A stretch of 64,000 bases of DNA from Bradyrhizobium sp. CCGUVB1N3 (GTDB lineage Bacteria > Pseudomonadota > Alphaproteobacteria > Rhizobiales > Xanthobacteraceae): contig NZ_JANADR010000001.1 in the NCBI RefSeq assembly GCF_024199925.1, positions 1,426,001 through 1,490,000 on the forward strand. Direction: 5' to 3'. How positions within the stretch are numbered: the stretch's first letter is position 1; every line of letters begins with the position of its first letter. Below the pieces are notes generated by a model, which searched no databases, was not told the origin of the DNA, and saw only the letters and a list, made by a program, of their open reading frames with translations. Positions 61,034 through 64,000 of the stretch are shown in pieces. The position numbers and the translations under genes are program-made.

Positions 61034-63118
61034 TTAGCCAGCGCGTTTCGCGGCGAGAACCGCCAGCGCGGCAGACATCCGCATCAGTGGGTCGTCCCAT
61101 TCGCGCGGCCTGCGCTGTCGGAACAGCCGCATGGTCGGATACCACGGGCTATCCTCCCGATCGCGCAGCCAGCGCCAGTCGAGCGCGTAAGGCAGCAGCA
61201 TCCAGACGGGGCGGCCGAGCGCGCCGGCGAGATGCGCAACCGACGTGTCAACCGCGATGACGAGATCCAGCGCCGCAACCGCTGCGGCTGTGTCGGCGAA
61301 ATCGCCGAGCGCTGGCGCGAGATCGATGATGTCAGTGCCAAGCGCCGCCAGCACCGGGACGTCAGCCTCGCGCGGCTCCTTCTGCAAGCTGTAGAGCTGC
61401 ACGTCAGGCGTGATCAGGTGCGGCAACACGTCTTCTGCCGGCAGAGAGCGCTGCGCGTCGCCCTTGTGCCTGGGATTGCCGGCCCAGACCACGCCTACCT
61501 TCAGGGCGCTCACGCCATCGAGCGCGGCGCGCCATCGCGACAGCCTTGCGGGATCCGGATGCAGATAGGGCACGTCCGCAGGAATCGTGTCGAGCGTCGT
61601 GCCGAACACGCGCGGCAGGCTCATCAGCGGCAGTTGCACATCGAACGGCGGTAGCGGCTCGCCGCGCGCGATCACGGTGACACCCTCCATCGTGCGCAGC
61701 AGCGAGACGAGCGCCGGCTGGACCTGGAGGATGATGGTGCCCCCCTGTGCGGCCACCATCGGCAGATAGCGCACGAATTGCAGGGCATCGCCGAGCCCGT
61801 ATTCGGCGAACAGCAGAAGCACGCGGCCGTCAAGCGGCTCGCCCTGCCATTCCGGCTCACTGAAGGTCGGATCGCCGTCAGACAGGGTCTTGCACCTGCG
61901 CCGCCATTGATAGGCTTCAAGGCCGCTGGCGAAGTCGCCGTTCATCAGCAAGAAATGCGCGTGGTTGTATTGCGCGAGCGGCTGCTCCGGATCGAGCGCG
62001 ATGGCCTGGTGCGAGGCGGCAAGCGCCTCGTCGATTTCGCCGGCGTTACGCAGCGCCACCGCGAGGTTCGCATGGCCTTTGGCGTAGGCGGGATCGGCGG
62101 CGACGGCGCGGCGATGCGCGGCGACGGCAGCTTCGACACGCCCCTGCTTCTCGAAGATGATGCCGAGATTGGTGTGGGCTGGCGCGTGATCGGCGTTCAG
62201 CTCCAGCGCCCGCTCGCAAGCTGCGATGGCCTCATCGAAAAGTCCGAGCTCGCACAGGCAGGCGCCAAGATTGCTGACGATCACATGATCAGCCGGATCG
62301 CGCGCGATGGTCCGCTGGTAAGTCGCGGCCGCCTGATGCAGATGGCCCGCCTCGTGCAGGACGAGACCGAGCAACCGCAGCGCCGGAAGATTGTCCGGAT
62401 CGAGCGCCGTCGCGCGGCGATAGTGTACGATCGCCTCATCGAGCTCGCCCTTGCGGTAGAGCGCAGCGCCGAGATTGCAAAGCAGGCCCGGATCCTCGGG
62501 GTCCGCTTCGAGGGCACGACGATAGGCCATCACGGCCTCGTCGAGCTTCTTCTGATCAGCAAGCACATTGCCGAGATTGAGCCAGGCGCCGCGATGCGCT
62601 GGATCGCGCAGGATCGTTTCACGATAAGCGTCCTCGGCCTCGGCGAGCCGCCCCTGCCCCGCCAGCGCAACGGCCAGATTGAAATGCGCACGGGTCAGAT
62701 GCGGATCGATCTCGATGGCGCGCTGATAAGCCCCTTCCGCGTCCTCGAAGCGCGACAGCTCGGCCAGCGCCACGCCGAGCTTGTTGTAGAGAGCCGCATC
62801 GCGTGGCCGCCGCAGCAGCGCGCGCCGAAACGCCGCCACCGCGCCGTCCCGCTCGCCCTTCACGGCAAGCGCATCGCCCAGCGTGACGAGGGCCGGCGCG
62901 TGGTCGGGATCGAGGCTGAACACGCGGCCCAGCAGGCTTGCCCCGTCGCTCGCTCGGTCCGTTACGAAAGCGACCACGGCGGACAGATGCAGCGCCGGCA
63001 CATGGTCGGGATGCGCCTTCAGGACTTCGCCGCACAACAGGCCAGCCTGATCCGGCCGCCCCGCCTCGTAATGCTCCACCGCCTGCAACAGAATCCGATC
63101 GACCGCCGCCTTGCCCAC
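61034..63118 (-). CDS. TPR-repeat protein with glycosyltransferase-like C-terminal domain
   Basis: A 694-residue protein started at GTG 63118 (VGKAAVDRILLQAVEHYE), preceded by AAGGGCGGG; an in-frame start further upstream adds 28 residues of unlikely sequence. Residues 1-420 hold about a dozen TPR units in near-regular 34-residue steps (for example AWLNLGNVLADQKKLDEAV). The C-terminal 270 residues have LLFAEYGLGDALQFVRYLP, KVGVVWAGNPRHKGD and a late DLVIAVDTSVAHLAGALGRP, as in the GT9/heptosyltransferase-like domain found after TPRs in many proteobacteria. It may glycosylate proteins or act as a scaffold. It converges with the oxidoreductase gene, one base apart. Confidence 0.85.
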   Translation of the reverse strand: MGKAAVDRILLQAVEHYEAGRPDQAGLLCGEVLKAHPDHVPALHLSAVVAFVTDRASDGASLLGRVFSLDPDHAPALVTLGDALAVKGERDGAVAAFRRALLRRPRDAALYNKLGVALAELSRFEDAEGAYQRAIEIDPHLTRAHFNLAVALAGQGRLAEAEDAYRETILRDPAHRGAWLNLGNVLADQKKLDEAVMAYRRALEADPEDPGLLCNLGAALYRKGELDEAIVHYRRATALDPDNLPALRLLGLVLHEAGHLHQAAATYQRTIARDPADHVIVSNLGACLCELGLFDEAIAACERALELNADHAPAHTNLGIIFEKQGRVEAAVAAHRRAVAADPAYAKGHANLAVALRNAGEIDEALAASHQAIALDPEQPLAQYNHAHFLLMNGDFASGLEAYQWRRRCKTLSDGDPTFSEPEWQGEPLDGRVLLLFAEYGLGDALQFVRYLPMVAAQGGTIILQVQPALVSLLRTMEGVTVIARGEPLPPFDVQLPLMSLPRVFGTTLDTIPADVPYLHPDPARLSRWRAALDGVSALKVGVVWAGNPRHKGDAQRSLPAEDVLPHLITPDVQLYSLQKEPREADVPVLAALGTDIIDLAPALGDFADTAAAVAALDLVIAVDTSVAHLAGALGRPVWMLLPYALDWRWLRDREDSPWYPTMRLFRQRRPREWDDPLMRMSAALAVLAAKRAG

Positions 63119-63200
63119 GATGCCGCCCGCCCTTCGCTCCGAAATCCCGATGGGGGTTAAACGGGCGAGCGCGAAAATTCCGTCACTTTGGATGCCTGGC

Positions 63201-63238
63201 AAAACAGCAAGGGCTGATCGACCATGTCGACCAGCCCT
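63201..63238 (-). terminator. Probable intrinsic terminator of dctA
   Basis: On the minus strand AGGGCTGGTCGAC, loop ATG, GTCGATCAGCCCT forms a 13-base stem with one mismatch, followed by TGCTGTTTT. It lies about 50 bases past the dctA stop codon and before the TPR gene, which begins 83 bases further. Confidence 0.65.
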
Positions 63239-63288
63239 GTCACTTCAAGGCGTAGCGGCGCGAGGCGCCGTTGCGATCAGCTTGCAGC

Positions 63289-64000
63289 TCAGTCCGTCGT
63301 GAGCGCCGTCTCCAGGTCGGTCGGATCGATCTGCTGGCTCAGCCGCGCATTGAGCTTGTCGCGGTCGAGTTCGCCTTCCCACCAGGCGACGACAACGCAG
63401 GCGACGCCGTTGCCGCAGAGATTGGTCAGCGCGCGGCATTCGCTCATGAACTTGTCGATGCCGAGCACGATCGCCATGCCCGGCACGAGCCGGGGATCGA
63501 CCACCGCCAGGGTCGCGGCGAGCGTGATGAAGCCCGCACCGGTGATGCCGGAGGCGCCCTTCGAGGTCAGCATCGCCACGACCAGGATGGTGATCTGCTG
63601 GCCCAAGGTGAGATCGACGCCGAGTGCCTGCGCGATGAACAGGGTCGCCAGGGTCATGTAGATGTTGGTGCCGTCGAGGTTGAACGAGTAGCCCGTGGGC
63701 ACCACGAGGCCAACCACGGACTTCGAACAACCGAGCCGTTCCAGCTTCTCCATCAAGGACGGCAGCGCGCTTTCCGAGGATGAGGTGCCGAGCACGATCA
63801 ACAGCTCGTCCTTGATGTAGGCCAGGAACTTGAAGATCGAGAAGCCGGCAAAGCGCGCGATCATGCCAAGCACGACGAACACGAACAGCGCCGCCGTGAC
63901 GTAGAACGTGGCGATCAGCCCGATCAGGTTGAGGATCGCGCCGGTGCCGAACTTGCCGATCGTATAGGCCATTGCGCCGAATGCGCCGATCGGCGCCGCG
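63289..64000 (-). CDS. dctA: C4-dicarboxylate transporter DctA, C-terminal part
   Basis: The frame is open at the right window edge; about 237 C-terminal residues are visible. They carry the sodium:dicarboxylate symporter signatures: the [15 protein letters not shown] serine-rich hairpin, [18 protein letters not shown] with the substrate and cation-binding NLDGT, and the tip region [17 protein letters not shown]. DctA imports succinate, fumarate and malate and is essential for symbiotic nitrogen fixation in rhizobia. An in-frame ATG near 63972 is internal (the family's [11 protein letters not shown]), not the start. Confidence 0.95.
   Translation of the reverse strand, partial: AAPIGAFGAMAYTIGKFGTGAILNLIGLIATFYVTAALFVFVVLGMIARFAGFSIFKFLAYIKDELLIVLGTSSSESALPSLMEKLERLGCSKSVVGLVVPTGYSFNLDGTNIYMTLATLFIAQALGVDLTLGQQITILVVAMLTSKGASGITGAGFITLAATLAVVDPRLVPGMAIVLGIDKFMSECRALTNLCGNGVACVVVAWWEGELDRDKLNARLSQQIDPTDLETALTTD

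Overview
The window is high-GC DNA with strong G/C bias at third codon positions and looks like the chromosome of a Bradyrhizobium or a close relative (inference). Pointers are the SUF gene order (second cysteine desulfurase, then sufB-C-D-S-T-A), the Rhizobiales-style order mrcA-prfB beside amiC and a divergent rne, and several families of dispersed palindromic repeats typical of that group. No rRNA, tRNA, CRISPR array or prophage is visible. The only intact mobile element is one IS3-family insertion sequence.

Layout from left to right. At 0-7 kb are the end of a nitrilase-family hydrolase, an exported caspase-like protein, an AraC regulator, an RhlE-type helicase, a diguanylate cyclase and a TfoX-like protein whose C-terminus is encoded by a dispersed repeat. 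At 7-14 kb is a complete SUF iron-sulfur assembly operon read leftward. At 14-24 kb are an acyltransferase divergent from a membrane-anchored LytTR regulator, small conserved enzymes, a glutathione transferase with a triple palindrome upstream, anmK divergent from tyrS, an MFS transporter and a DoxX protein. At 23.6-30 kb are an AsmA-like giant, a Bcp-type peroxiredoxin and an M23 envelope peptidase. At 30-36 kb a LysR regulator faces an operon of RraA-like aldolase, aminotransferase and a four-gene polar amino acid ABC importer, which reads as a catabolic module for an amino acid whose keto-acid is cleaved or decarboxylated by the aldolase-like protein.

At 36-43.5 kb a DUF6502/DUF5666 pair lies divergent from a polysaccharide operon: a small membrane ORF, a glycosyltransferase fused to an ABC-2 export permease, a KpsT/Wzt-like ATPase, a second glycosyltransferase and an O-antigen-ligase-like protein. 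The shared 129 bp intergenic region carries two palindromes. At 43.5-54.7 kb are a DMT transporter, a beta-hydroxyacid dehydrogenase, prfB with a classical programmed +1 frameshift, penicillin-binding protein 1A, a cell-wall amidase and RNase E with a large His/Asp-rich insertion. At 54.7-61 kb a cupin-type XRE regulator is divergent from an amidase-MFS-FAD oxidoreductase operon. The IS3-family element has split the amidase gene after about 21 codons with a CTC target duplication, and removing the element restores one 498-residue frame. The window ends with a TPR protein and a partial dctA.

The most rewarding points are the glycosyltransferase/ABC permease fusion operon with its DUF6502-facing control region, the IS-broken amidase operon, the RraA/aminotransferase/ABC transporter module, the triple ATGCAT-type operator before the glutathione transferase, and the His/Asp-rich insert in RNase E. 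Functions were assigned from motifs and family knowledge only; no database search was run.
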